In this document: positions 34,668-43,184 of the stretch, piece after piece | How the letters are laid out: each line of letters begins with the position of its first letter | How positions within the stretch are numbered: the first letter of the stretch is position 1 | Origin: Streptomyces rubrogriseus | GTDB taxonomy: Bacteria; Actinomycetota; Actinomycetes; Streptomycetales; Streptomycetaceae | DNA: 64,000 nt | Assembly: GCF_027947575.1 (NCBI RefSeq) | Contig: NZ_CP116256.1 | Coordinates: 4,526,001 to 4,590,000 of the forward strand | Reading direction: 5' to 3' | Notes under the pieces: model-generated | Seen by the model: only the letters and a program-made list of their open reading frames with translations | The model's database searches: none | Told to the model about the DNA's origin: nothing | Program-made: the position numbers and the translations under genes

Positions 34668-34976
34668 GACACATACTCCAGAAGGGCCGGCCCGCGCAGC
34701 GGGCTCCGTCAGGCGGCGACCCGAAGGGCTTCCCAGCGGAACGACTGGTACGCGGGTGGCCGGAGCGCGCTGCGCGCCCGGACGGCTGTCCGGAACTGTC
34801 CACACTGCGATGGGCCCGTCCCGATCGTCGCCCTGCTCGCCACCCAGGAAGCCGCTCGCCGAACGATCACCAACCGCGTCACCGACATCGTCCCGCTCAG
34901 GCGCCTCCAGTGAGCTTCGGCTGACCGTCACCGATCACTGTGCCCGCTGACCTGACGGCCGGCGGGCCCGCAACAG
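34668..34976. other. 309-bp stretch with a short gene remnant
   Basis: No intact gene. The plus strand holds a C-terminal-looking fragment (see 34770-34913); the rest is GC-rich sequence without recognisable coding. Confidence 0.4.
34770..34913 (+). pseudogene. Possible C-terminal fragment with a CPHC zinc-ribbon half
   Basis: One plus-strand frame reads RTAVRNCPHCDGPVP, then IVALLATQEAARRTITNRV and DIVPLRRLQ before a stop at 34911-34913. The CPHCDG pair looks like half of a zinc ribbon. There is no start or upstream domain, so if coding it is a truncated remnant. The family is not recognised. Confidence 0.25.
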
Positions 34977-35456
34977 TCAGGGCCGCGAGCGCAGCTGGTC
35001 CAGTTCGCTGCCGATCGCATCCCGCAGCGCGTCGTGCTGCGGCCCGAGCCTGAACTGCTTGTCACTCCACCGTTCACGCGGATAGAGCCACACTGGCTTG
35101 CCCACCCTGTCGGCCGGCTCCCATTCGAACCGTGGCCAGACATGCGCGTGCAAGAACGGGTCCGTGTTGCCCAGGATCTCCAGGTTGACCCGGCGGAAAG
35201 CCGGGTCGAGCCGCCGGCAGGCGCGCTCGACCGCTTCACCGAGCTGGTCCATGTCAGACAGGAACGACAGCCGCTTCGCCCTCGGCAGGTCCGACAGCCG
35301 CTGCACATCCGGCTCGTCCACGAGCAGAACCGAGTAGCCCGGCAGGAACTGAACATCCCCGATCACCGCGAACCCCGACGTCAACCGTCGCAGCACGGTT
35401 GGGTTCTCGCCCTTCAGCGCGGCCCCGATCCGGGCCGCCCGCCAGTCGCCAGTCAT
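34977..35456 (-). CDS. HIT-like family protein (nucleotide hydrolase/transferase-like)
   Basis: A 159-residue protein with the HIT-fold ending: VNLEILGNTDPFLHAHVWPRFEWEP. The HxH pair of LHAHVWPR corresponds to the HIT histidine triad, whose third position is not histidine here. The upstream part (VIGDVQFLPGYSVLLVDEPDVQRLSDLP) matches the first strand and helix of HIT proteins. HIT enzymes hydrolyse or transfer nucleoside monophosphates from dinucleoside polyphosphates or AMP-conjugates. The ATG at 35456 is plain, and the gene is divergent from the next small gene. The relaxed triad makes activity uncertain. Confidence 0.7.
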   Translation of the reverse strand: MTGDWRAARIGAALKGENPTVLRRLTSGFAVIGDVQFLPGYSVLLVDEPDVQRLSDLPRAKRLSFLSDMDQLGEAVERACRRLDPAFRRVNLEILGNTDPFLHAHVWPRFEWEPADRVGKPVWLYPRERWSDKQFRLGPQHDALRDAIGSELDQLRSRP

Positions 35457-35635
35457 GGCCAGAACCTACGTTCCGGTGATCAAGGACCGCTCTTCGATCC
35501 CCATTTCCCTCACACAGTTCAAAGGCTTGGCAAGTGGGGCGAGGAGCGGCCCCGGCCGTTCGCAAGGCTCTGTCCGTAGTTCCGTGAACGGACATATGGC
35601 GGGGGCGAACGTGCCGAATGTGACACTCTGACCAG

Positions 35636-36049
35636 ATGGCACAGAGCGACCGGGAACGCGCGATAGAGGGGTGGGTCTGGAGCGAGAACGTCCTGCCCTT
35701 CTTGGCTCTCTTGGCGGGTTACGCCGGCTACAACTTCGATGGCACCGACTGGCAGGCGGTCGAACTCGGTCTTGAGGCCACCGATGATGAGCACCCGGAT
35801 CGCTGGTACAGCTATCCACTCCTCGGATTGAACCATCACCTCGAGGTGCACCTTGCGCAGGCCGTGGATGGCAATGAGGTCTCTGTCCGCGTGGCGGGAA
35901 CTTCCAACCCTGGGCTGCTGCTGAGGGCGGAAACCCTGACAGCGGCCTTCGCCACGAGGCTCGTCGCATCAGGCGAGCATGAGTCACAGCCCTCACGGCT
36001 GGGTGAGAATCCGGGCCCGGAGGCGGGCGATAACTCCACTATCTCATGA
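35636..36049 (+). CDS. Small acidic protein of unknown function
   Basis: A 137-residue acidic protein (WVWSENVLPFLALLAGYAGYNF, DWQAVELGLEATDDEHPDRWYSYPLLG, HHLEVHLAQAVDGNEVSVRVAG). It shows an alternating beta/alpha pattern and ends in a hydrophilic tail. I do not recognise the family. It precedes the barstar-fusion gene by 60 bp on the same strand and resembles immunity-type proteins in size and acidity. No Shine-Dalgarno is evident before the ATG at 35636. Confidence 0.55.
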   Translation: MAQSDRERAIEGWVWSENVLPFLALLAGYAGYNFDGTDWQAVELGLEATDDEHPDRWYSYPLLGLNHHLEVHLAQAVDGNEVSVRVAGTSNPGLLLRAETLTAAFATRLVASGEHESQPSRLGENPGPEAGDNSTIS

Positions 36050-36109
36050 CCGAGTTGCGGGGAGTCTCCCGGTCGCACAGCACGGTGAACGCCCCCGTAG
36101 GCTGCCCGC

Positions 36110-36991
36110 ATGCCGACCGACAACAGCCCCGACAGCGTCGTCAAGCACTGGCAGGAGTGCTCTGACGTGTACGACTTCCTGGAGCAGATCCGTTTGCGCC
36201 CCGGGATGTGGCTGCCGGGTGGGTCGCTCCAGCACTTGCAGTCCATCCTCACCGGCTACCGCGTGGCGCTCGCCGTTCACTCCGCCCACGAGCCCTTCGC
36301 CTTCTGGCCCGAGGAAGACTTCATCAACTGGCTCCACGAGCACTACGGGACGTCAAGCTCCCTGACCTGGGCCGCCGAGATCGAGCGGCACACGCCAGCC
36401 GACTCCACGCCGGTCGATGAGTTCTTCCGGCTCCTGGACCACTTCCAGCGCGACATCACCAGGAAACCAGCCTCGCATGACACGTGGGATCGGCTCCCTG
36501 GCATCGAGTACATGAGCAACACGGTGGTGACCCTCTTCTGGCGACGCCGCGTCCTCGCCGAGGCTGTCCGGCGACTTGAGAACCGCGGATTCTGCGTCGT
36601 CCATCTCGAAGCGCATGCATGGACGACGGAACGTGACATGCACCAAGCTGTCGCCGCAGCACTGCAGTTCCCCGACTACTACGGCCACAACCTGGACGCC
36701 CTCAACGACTGCCTCGGAGACGTCGCCTGCTTCGGGCCCTACGAGGAGACCGCCGAGGGAATCGGACTCGTACTGTCCCTCACCGACTACGACCGCTTCG
36801 CCGCCGCATCCCCCAGCACGGCCCAGATCGTGCTGGACATCATTGCGGAACAGGCCCGTCGAGCGGCGGTAGTCCAGCGACGCTTCTTCGCCCTAGTCCA
36901 CAGCAACGACCCCGGCATCCGGTTCGAGCCGGTGGGAGCCATCCCCGTCATGTGGAACAGCGACGAATGGGCCGACTCCAGCCGCCGTTGA
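36110..36991 (+). CDS. Barstar-domain protein fused to an N-terminal immunity-like domain
   Basis: A 293-residue two-part protein. The N-terminal domain (about 1-130) contains LEQIRLRPGMWLPGGSLQ, LQSILTGYRVALAVH and EPFAFWPEEDFINWLHEHYG. The IR-RPGM(W/Y) start is seen in several predicted immunity proteins. The C-terminal domain (about 155-270) is a barstar: the diagnostic FPDYYGHNLDALNDCLGD supplies the helix and acidic residues that block the active site of barnase-like RNases. Barstars normally stand alone at about 90 residues, so the fusion suggests a dual immunity protein. No matching RNase toxin is next to it. The ATG at 36110 lacks a strong ribosome-binding site. Confidence 0.8.
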   Translation: MPTDNSPDSVVKHWQECSDVYDFLEQIRLRPGMWLPGGSLQHLQSILTGYRVALAVHSAHEPFAFWPEEDFINWLHEHYGTSSSLTWAAEIERHTPADSTPVDEFFRLLDHFQRDITRKPASHDTWDRLPGIEYMSNTVVTLFWRRRVLAEAVRRLENRGFCVVHLEAHAWTTERDMHQAVAAALQFPDYYGHNLDALNDCLGDVACFGPYEETAEGIGLVLSLTDYDRFAAASPSTAQIVLDIIAEQARRAAVVQRRFFALVHSNDPGIRFEPVGAIPVMWNSDEWADSSRR

Positions 36992-37030
36992 GAACCCAGC
37001 CCGGGAAGCAACTCGCGGCGGGGGCGTCTG

Positions 37031-37516
37031 TCACGCCGCCGTGGACCTCCAGGCTTCGGTGACGCATCCCTCTTCCCAGTGCCACCACTCCTTGGCCGCA
37101 CCGTGCTCCAAGAGCCTGCGAAGCTGCCGAAGATCGGCATCCGGCGGCACGTCCAGTGCGACCATCCGGAACTGCTCGATGCCCTCGCCGGTCGCACCGA
37201 GGCGGTGAAAGACGTCCAGCACGCTCTGCCGGGCCGCGGCAGAGCCACCGTCCTTGAGAACGATCAGCCGGATGGTGCAGTTCTGCGACGCCTGAACGGT
37301 CTCTCCGGCCCAACGGACGCCGCCTTCGTCGAGCTCCACGCGGATGATGTCGTCGCTGGCGACTCCGCGGACGAACCATGGGGTGTTGTCCAAGCGGACT
37401 GTTCCGTCACCGAGATCGGTCGCCCACAGGCTCTCCACGCTCGCCGGCGGCCAGCCGTCCTCGTCCACGTCCATACGGAAGTGGACCTTTACATGGTTAT
37501 CAGTCACGCTCGTCAC
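37031..37516 (-). CDS. DUF4265-like protein
   Basis: A 161-residue acidic protein starting VTSVTDNHVKVHFRMDVDED and continuing WPPASVESLWATDLGDGTVRLDNTPWFVRGVASDDII. This is the recognisable N-terminal pattern of DUF4265, followed by a ferredoxin-like C-terminal half (TIRLIVLKDGG, FHRLGATGEGIEQFRMVALDVP). I chose GTG 37516 because GAGG lies 11 bases upstream; GTG 37507 is the alternative. Proteins of this family often sit in arrays of immunity genes. Here it is convergent with the barstar fusion and divergent from a DUF4253 gene, which supports such a role. Molecular function is unknown. Confidence 0.72.
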   Translation of the reverse strand: MTSVTDNHVKVHFRMDVDEDGWPPASVESLWATDLGDGTVRLDNTPWFVRGVASDDIIRVELDEGGVRWAGETVQASQNCTIRLIVLKDGGSAAARQSVLDVFHRLGATGEGIEQFRMVALDVPPDADLRQLRRLLEHGAAKEWWHWEEGCVTEAWRSTAA

Positions 37517-37561
37517 GGCACCATCATCCTCATTGTCAGCGCCTCGAACTAGCCTCCGCTC

Positions 37562-38374
37562 GTGACCCCTGAGCTGCTGACCTCTCTCGCTGTCCCGCTC
37601 CCTGCGGGCCGGTTGATCACATCCGATGAAGGAGGCGGGGCGGTACAGCCACTGTGGCTGAGTGACTCCCCGGCTTCCGCCGAACTGTGGGCGCGGCTGC
37701 TCGCCGAGCACAACACCTCAGGACTGTGGCCACTGCTTCTTGACGCCCACGACCCAGGCGACGCCGAATTCCGCCCCTGGGCGTCCGGCGAATTGTTCCC
37801 GGAACGCATGAGCGCACCCCAAGCGCACAGCCCGGCCGAACTCCTGGCGCAGTGGTGGAGCGCGTACGCGGAGACCGACGAGGACGACAACTTGCTGCCG
37901 CCGGGCGAACGACTTGCTGTCACCGCGCCGTTCGGACAGGCCTGGCCGGGTCCGCTCGTCAGCGATGACCTCGTGACTTGTTCCGAGGAGATGGCCGCGG
38001 AGTACGCAGAGGTCTTTGCCGACCAGCGCCCCCAGGCGCGTCTCGGACTCGTTGCCGCTGCCTGCGGCTCGGACGCGCTGACGGCTGCCGGCTGGGGCGG
38101 ACCGGTCAACTACCACAACGACACGGCCAAGTTTTCGGCCGTCGTGGGCGACTGGGAACGCCGCTTCGGCGTGCGCGTCGTAGCCGTCGGCTTCGACAGT
38201 CTCCACCTCAGCGTCGCAGCACCCCCCACGAACACGCAGGGCGCCCTCCGGGTCGCTGCCGAACACTTCGCCTTCTGCCCGGACAACATCTGGCAGAGCT
38301 CCCACCCCTACACGCTCGCTGCCTATGCGGAACGCCTAGTCGGCGTGAACAGCTGGGACTTTTGGTGGGACTGA
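37562..38374 (+). CDS. DUF4253 domain protein
   Basis: A 270-residue protein whose C-terminal part is the DUF4253 domain: RLGLVAAACGSDALTAAGW, then NDTAKFSAVVGDWERRFGVRVVAVGFDSLHLSVAAPP and HFAFCPDNIWQ. The N-terminal 120 residues are a less conserved, acidic module (ELWARLLAEHNTSGLWPLLLDA). The GTG start at 37562 is 45 bp from the divergent DUF4265 gene. DUF4253 proteins are common in actinobacteria, often among presumed immunity or toxin-related genes; the function is not established. Confidence 0.78.
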   Translation: MTPELLTSLAVPLPAGRLITSDEGGGAVQPLWLSDSPASAELWARLLAEHNTSGLWPLLLDAHDPGDAEFRPWASGELFPERMSAPQAHSPAELLAQWWSAYAETDEDDNLLPPGERLAVTAPFGQAWPGPLVSDDLVTCSEEMAAEYAEVFADQRPQARLGLVAAACGSDALTAAGWGGPVNYHNDTAKFSAVVGDWERRFGVRVVAVGFDSLHLSVAAPPTNTQGALRVAAEHFAFCPDNIWQSSHPYTLAAYAERLVGVNSWDFWWD

Positions 38375-38392
38375 CCGTTGGTGCAAGGGCCG

Positions 38393-38825
38393 TCATGAGG
38401 CGTCGGCGTAGGCGAGATGGGTGCCGCAAGTGGTGCAGCGGAAGAGCATCGCGCTGGCGCCTTCGCCGAGGTGGGTGAGGAACTGCTCGAGTCGGGCTGC
38501 GTCATGCCAGCCACCGAGGCGCAGGTCTTGTCTGAGTTGGTCGAGAGTCTCCGGGTGGGCTACCAGTTCGCTGTAGCCGACCTCCTGGGCGGTGTAGAAG
38601 GACGCGGTGTAGATCCACCCGGTCCATGCGCTCGGCGAGTTCGTCCCGGATCTCCGCCGCCTGCTCCACCGGGACCAGGTACTTCAGCTCGAACCGGTTG
38701 AACGCGTGCAGCCTGCTCGCCACGTGCAACGGCTCTTCGCTCCCCGCGGTGTTCTCCGCGGTTTTGGCTGCCCGGCCCTGATCAGCCGAACCTCTGCGCG
38801 CTGCGGTTGCCTTCGGCAGGAACAC
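38393..38825 (-). pseudogene. Chimeric remnant: VTC-domain N-terminus joined to a CbrC-like C-terminus
   Basis: Reading from 38825, the first frame gives RLHAFNRFELKYLVPVEQAA followed by EIRDELAERM, resembling the start of VTC-domain polyphosphate polymerases. At about 38610-38625 that frame loses sense. A different frame then gives WIYTASFYTAQEVGYSELVA and ends LFRCTTCGTHLAYADAS (stop 38393-38395), the C-terminal signature of the CbrC/UPF0167 family. Two unrelated gene ends are therefore joined out of frame, most simply by a deletion between two genes. Neither part would be functional. Family calls are by eye. Confidence 0.5.
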
Positions 38826-39499
38826 CCTGCGCCTCCTTCATCGTGCTTCGCGGACCAACGGGCCACGAGCAGGCAACCAACGGCGCATGAGAAGCCGCTG
38901 AAGATTCCGGGTGCATTACAGGAGACTTCTACGTGTATTCGAGGTGAACACAGGGTGTCTGTGGAGATGAAGCTCAGGTCAAGCGGTGATCATGGCGCGC
39001 TGAGAGTACGGTCGGCAGACCAGTCACGCTGGGAAGGCTGGAGGCCCGACCCCTACCCACCGAGGGCGTGGTGCTCGCCCGAGTAGTGGCCACCACCCAT
39101 GTACGCGAGGCCTGTCCGGAGTTGGACCGAGCAGAGCGAGAGCCGCCTCCACGACGTCCCGGGAGAACCAGCCCATGGCTGCCACGAAGCGTGGCCGCTG
39201 GTCCCTCCCGGCACGTCGTGGGACCAGGATTCCTTGTCATCTGAGCGTCGCGGCTGTGCCTCTGACGTCGTCACTCGGCCCCGGGGCACCCGGCTGCGCC
39301 ACCACACCAGCTCAACCACCTCTTTCACTCGCATCGTGGAGGCAGTGCCGGTCACCGCGTTCGGTCCCTCGGCACCGCCGACATGGGCCGCACACGAAGG
39401 ACCGTCCTGCCTGGCACCGTGCATGCCAGGTGGGGACGACGCCGTCAGAGTAGCCCGCCCGAAGGTGACGGATACGGCCCAACGTACGCGCGGGATTCA
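38826..39499. other. 674-bp stretch without a supported gene
   Basis: Both strands have short open frames but no recognisable domain or ribosome-binding site. The sequence lies between the chimeric remnant and the amidohydrolase gene and probably marks the edge of the decayed island. Confidence 0.45.
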
Positions 39500-42400
39500 T
39501 CACTCGCTGCAGCAGGCGTGTCGTGCCTCCTCCACGTAGGTGTGTCCGTGCCACCAGAACACGTCGTTGGCCGGGTGTTCGGGTACGGGAGGCAGCACGG
39601 TGCCGCCCCCGTCCGGCTTCCGGAAGCCGGACGCCGCGGCCTCGGCGAACGGCCGCATCAGGGAGTCGACGGTGTGCGCGATGCCCGACACCAGGACCTG
39701 CTCGACGTTGGCGGCGTCCTTGATGTCGGTGAGTGGGTCACCGTCGACGACGGCGAAGTCGGCGTACATGCCGGGGGCGATCCGGCCGAGGTCCTCGTGC
39801 AGGGTCTCGCCCGCCAGGCTGGTCGCGGTCGTCAGCGCCTCGTACGGGGTGAACCCGTAGGTGACCATGGCACGCAGGTTCATGTGCAGGCTGACTGCCG
39901 CGTGGTCGATCGGGGCGTCGGTGCCGGCGACGACCCGGCCTCCCCGGCGGAAGAGGTCGAGGGCCTGGCGGACCTGCGCCCGGAGGTTCTCCCGCCGCGC
40001 GGTCTGGTCGGTCCGGCCCGCGGCGTCGGCGCTCTCCCGGAGGGCGGCCAACCGCCACGGCGGATTGAGCGTCCGTACTCGACGGTCCTCGACCAGGGAC
40101 TTGTCCTCCCGGTACAACGTGGTCGAACCGAAGAGGGTCGGTGTGCGGGCCATGTCGGAGGCCACGAAGAGGTCGGTGACGTCCGAGTACCCCGTTCCGA
40201 GCGGTGTCACGGTGCGCGAGTAGCCGAAGCGGTTGGTCGCGCCCGTGTGTTCCATCCCGTCGCCGCCGAGGGCCGTGGCCGGGTAGTGGTAGTGCGAGGT
40301 GACGGGGATGCCGACGCCGTGCGCGAAGGCGATCACCCGCTTGTGCCAGGCCACCGGCAGGCGGACGTAGCACTTCATGAGGTCGTACTCCAGGCTTCTG
40401 GCGCGCTCCAGTTCCAGCCTCAGTTGGGCGTCGCTGAACGTGGGGCGCATGAAGTTGTAGTAGATGCGCGGCCCGTCGACCGCCTCGCCCGTCGCGAAGT
40501 ACCTGGGCGCGATCCGGGCGCCGGACCGGGTGGCCTCGCGCTCCTCGACCATGTGGTAGGCGGGGCTCCCCGGGGACCTCGTGGTGGTCACGCCCAGGGA
40601 GAGCCAGAGCCGTCCCTGCCGGTCGCCGTAGGCGTAGCCCTGCATCTCCCGGTGGTGGTGCATGTCGACGAGTCCGGGCATCACCAGCCGGTCGCGCGCG
40701 TCGATGCGCTTGCCCGCCCGGCCGTCGGCGTGCGGCTCCACGGCCCTGATCCGGTGCCCTTCGACGACGATGTCGACGTCGCGCCGGATCTCCCGGCGCA
40801 CTCCGTCCCACATCCGGCCCGCGTGGACGACGGTGCGCGCCGGTGGCCGCACGGCGGTCCAGGTCAGCGGCACGGCGACCGTACGAGGACGCCCGCCCTG
40901 CGCCGGTACGAGGCGGAGCCTGCCGTTGTTGAGGTAGAGGAGGTGCTTCGAGTCGCCGCTCCAGGACGGGGCGTCGGTCACCTCGTCGGTGAGCTGCCGG
41001 GGCTCACCGACCGGCGTTCCGTCCGCGGCGACGTCCACGGTGTACAGGACGCTGGCGACCGCGAACGCCATGCGCCTGCCGTCGGGGGACCAGACCGGTC
41101 CGTCGTCTCCCCGGGTCTGGATCGAGCGGCCGGGCACGGCCTCGACGTATCTGCCCCGCCCGGTGGCCCTGTCGACGAGCAGGATCTGGCTCAGCCCTTC
41201 GCGGAACCTGGCCGAGTACGGCTTCACCGCCGCCAGGGCGATCGTCCTGCCGTCGGGCGACCAGGTGGGTCTTCCGGGTTCGAAGGTCGCGGTGAAGACC
41301 CGACGCACGTCGCCGCTCGCCGCGTCGGCCGTCCACAGGGCGCCGTCCTGGTCCAGGAAGGCGAGCTCCTTTCCGTCGGGCGACCAGGCCGCCGAGACCG
41401 CCGCCCTGGTACCGAGGTCGGTCAGTTGCCGGTCCCGGCCCGTGTCGAGGTCCCTGATCCAGATGTCGAGCGTCCCGCCGCGGTCCGTGGAGTAGGCCAG
41501 CAGCCTCCCGTCGGGCGACCAGGCGGGGTCGCACTTCCACCAGTGGTCGCGGGTCAACGGCCGTGGCGCGCGGCCGATCCTCATGACGTAGATGTCGTTG
41601 AGCGCGCGGAAGGCGACGTGCTCCCCGTCGGGGGACAGCACCGGGCTGCCGATGCCGCGCACCGGCCGCGGCCCGGTGCTCTCGAAGTCGGACCGGCGTC
41701 TGGTGTACTTCGGTCTGCGGGTCGTCACGGCGGCGGAGAAACCGATGGTCCGGGTACCGGGGTCATGTACGGACCGCACGTGGATGCGGCCGTCCGCGGT
41801 GTAGAGGAAGCGTTCGCGATCCAGCCACGACACCCGGAAGGGGAAGGTCTCCTGGTCCTCCACCAGGGGCGTGTCACCGGTCATCAGCCGGCACCGCCCG
41901 TCGTGGGTCAGGTGGTGGACCAGCCCGGCACCGTCCGGGGTCCATTCCGGCTGGTGGATCACCTGGCCCGCGGGCACGGTGAGACGGGTGCCGCGTCGGC
42001 CGGTGGTGCGGTCCACGACCTCGATACGGGTGTTGTCCACGACGAAGGCCACCTGGTTGCCGTCCGGCGACCAGGCCGGCTCGTACTCCTCGCCCGAGCC
42101 GTCGGCGAGCACGTCGATCCGTCCGCTGCCGACGTCGTACGTCTGGATCGCGTAACTGCCCGACGCGTCGCCCGAGAAGACGATCGTGCGCCCGTCCGGC
42201 GACCAGCGGGGCTCGCGGTGGTCGAAGGGGCCCTCGGTCAACCGGCGCAGTCCACTGCCGTCGGGCCGTACGGTCCAGAGGTCGAAGACGCCGTCACGGT
42301 AGGACTGGAAGACCAGCCGGCTGCCGTCCGGCGACCAGTCGGGCTGCGCGATGTCGAACAGGTCGCTGGTCAGCCGCCGCGCGGCCCCGCCGGATGCCGG

Positions 42401-42670
42401 CATCACCCACAGCACCCCCAGCAGGTCGTGGGCGATCCACCGGCCGTCGGGCGAGACCCGTGCCCCGAACGTGGTGCCCGTGCCCAGCCGCAGGTCGCCC
42501 GTACCGCCGGTGCGGGGACCGGCCGCGACGGCGCTCGGCCCGGCCAAGGAGGTCAGCGCCACCGCGGCGCCGGCGCCGGCCAGGAACCCGCGCCGGGACA
42601 CCGGTGACGTCCTCGCCCGTGGGCCGGACTCGGCCTCTTCCGGTGATGCCTCGGAAAACGCTTCGCTCAC
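39500..42670 (-). CDS. Tat-exported amidohydrolase with PD40/TolB-like propeller
   Basis: A 1056-residue exported protein. The N-terminus carries a twin-arginine signal (SRRGFLAGAGAAVALTSLAG). Residues roughly 70-610 form a beta-propeller of PD40 repeats, with about ten copies of WSPDG or close variants. The C-terminal 400 residues are a metal-dependent amidohydrolase: MPGLVDMHHHREMQ gives the first metal histidines, PVTSHYHYPA a further pair, VVAGTDAPIDHA the catalytic aspartate, and GRIAPGMYADFAVVDGDPL the family ending. Secreted proteins of this design cleave amide or peptide-like bonds; the substrate is unknown. The GTG at 42670 has AAGGGA upstream and is preferred over an ATG at 42736. 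Confidence 0.88.
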   Translation of the reverse strand: MSEAFSEASPEEAESGPRARTSPVSRRGFLAGAGAAVALTSLAGPSAVAAGPRTGGTGDLRLGTGTTFGARVSPDGRWIAHDLLGVLWVMPASGGAARRLTSDLFDIAQPDWSPDGSRLVFQSYRDGVFDLWTVRPDGSGLRRLTEGPFDHREPRWSPDGRTIVFSGDASGSYAIQTYDVGSGRIDVLADGSGEEYEPAWSPDGNQVAFVVDNTRIEVVDRTTGRRGTRLTVPAGQVIHQPEWTPDGAGLVHHLTHDGRCRLMTGDTPLVEDQETFPFRVSWLDRERFLYTADGRIHVRSVHDPGTRTIGFSAAVTTRRPKYTRRRSDFESTGPRPVRGIGSPVLSPDGEHVAFRALNDIYVMRIGRAPRPLTRDHWWKCDPAWSPDGRLLAYSTDRGGTLDIWIRDLDTGRDRQLTDLGTRAAVSAAWSPDGKELAFLDQDGALWTADAASGDVRRVFTATFEPGRPTWSPDGRTIALAAVKPYSARFREGLSQILLVDRATGRGRYVEAVPGRSIQTRGDDGPVWSPDGRRMAFAVASVLYTVDVAADGTPVGEPRQLTDEVTDAPSWSGDSKHLLYLNNGRLRLVPAQGGRPRTVAVPLTWTAVRPPARTVVHAGRMWDGVRREIRRDVDIVVEGHRIRAVEPHADGRAGKRIDARDRLVMPGLVDMHHHREMQGYAYGDRQGRLWLSLGVTTTRSPGSPAYHMVEEREATRSGARIAPRYFATGEAVDGPRIYYNFMRPTFSDAQLRLELERARSLEYDLMKCYVRLPVAWHKRVIAFAHGVGIPVTSHYHYPATALGGDGMEHTGATNRFGYSRTVTPLGTGYSDVTDLFVASDMARTPTLFGSTTLYREDKSLVEDRRVRTLNPPWRLAALRESADAAGRTDQTARRENLRAQVRQALDLFRRGGRVVAGTDAPIDHAAVSLHMNLRAMVTYGFTPYEALTTATSLAGETLHEDLGRIAPGMYADFAVVDGDPLTDIKDAANVEQVLVSGIAHTVDSLMRPFAEAAASGFRKPDGGGTVLPPVPEHPANDVFWWHGHTYVEEARHACCSE

Positions 42671-42925
42671 AGCACGTCCCTTCAGCCGTACGGGGCCCCG
42701 CCATCGGACGCCTCCGCATCCTTCATGAGTTGCCATGCCCAGTCGCGGGGTTTACGAAGTCCTGCTTTTTGTCGCTGAGTCCGGCACGAGGTTCGCGGCC
42801 TCCTGACTGATGGTTGCGAGCGGCGGTTGGCACGGAGTTCCAGCGAAGTTAGAACGTCACGCGGTGGTCCGGTAGGCGTGCTCTCTGAATCACGTCATAA
42901 GCGACGTGTATGAGCGGCGCAAGCC

Positions 42926-42966
42926 CCGTCGGGGGCACGCGGCCTGAGGCCGCAAGCCCCCGACGG
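42926..42966. terminator. Nested hairpin, likely terminator of the cstA operon
   Basis: The outer arms CCGTCGGGGGC / GCCCCCGACGG (11 bp, perfect) enclose an inner perfect hairpin GCGGCC-TGA-GGCCGC. It starts 9 bp after the ybdD-like stop codon (minus strand), so it should end the cstA transcript. The rest of the 304-bp gap to the amidohydrolase start holds the latter's promoter. Confidence 0.75.
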
Positions 42967-42974
42967 CGCTCCAG

Positions 42975-43184
42975 TCAGCAGCAGCGGCCCTGCGGGTTCG
43001 CTTCGCGGTGGAACGACCGGCGGTTCTCGTACTCCCGCCGGGTGGGCACCGGTTCGCCGGGGTGTTGCTCCCGGTGCCGTCTGCAGTGGCGTTCGTAGTC
43101 GGCGGTGCCCGAGATCTCCCGCAGGTACCAGCGGATGCCTCGTAGGAGCCGGGCCAGCGGGCCGGAAAACGACGTCCCGGTCAT
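42975..43184 (-). CDS. YbdD/YjiX-like small protein paired with CstA
   Basis: A 69-residue basic protein: RLLRGIRWYLREISGTADYE, then HCRRHREQHPGEPVPTRREY and a cysteine-ended tail GRCC. This is the YbdD/YjiX family, whose members are encoded directly after CstA-type pyruvate/peptide transporters and are needed for their function. The ATG at 43184 overlaps the cstA stop (ATGA), so translation is coupled. A strong nested hairpin follows the stop. Confidence 0.85.
   Translation of the reverse strand: MTGTSFSGPLARLLRGIRWYLREISGTADYERHCRRHREQHPGEPVPTRREYENRRSFHREANPQGRCC

Noticed and set aside
39500..42600. Many near-identical short repeats (CCGTCGGGCGACCA-like) spaced about 130-150 bp
   Set aside because: They encode the SPDG turns of PD40 propeller repeats in the amidohydrolase. 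They are protein repeats, not a CRISPR array or regulatory repeats.
39383..42607. 1074-codon open frame on the plus strand over the amidohydrolase gene
   Set aside because: It is the shadow of the PD40-amidohydrolase gene, which has a signal peptide, repeats and metal motifs; the plus frame has none.
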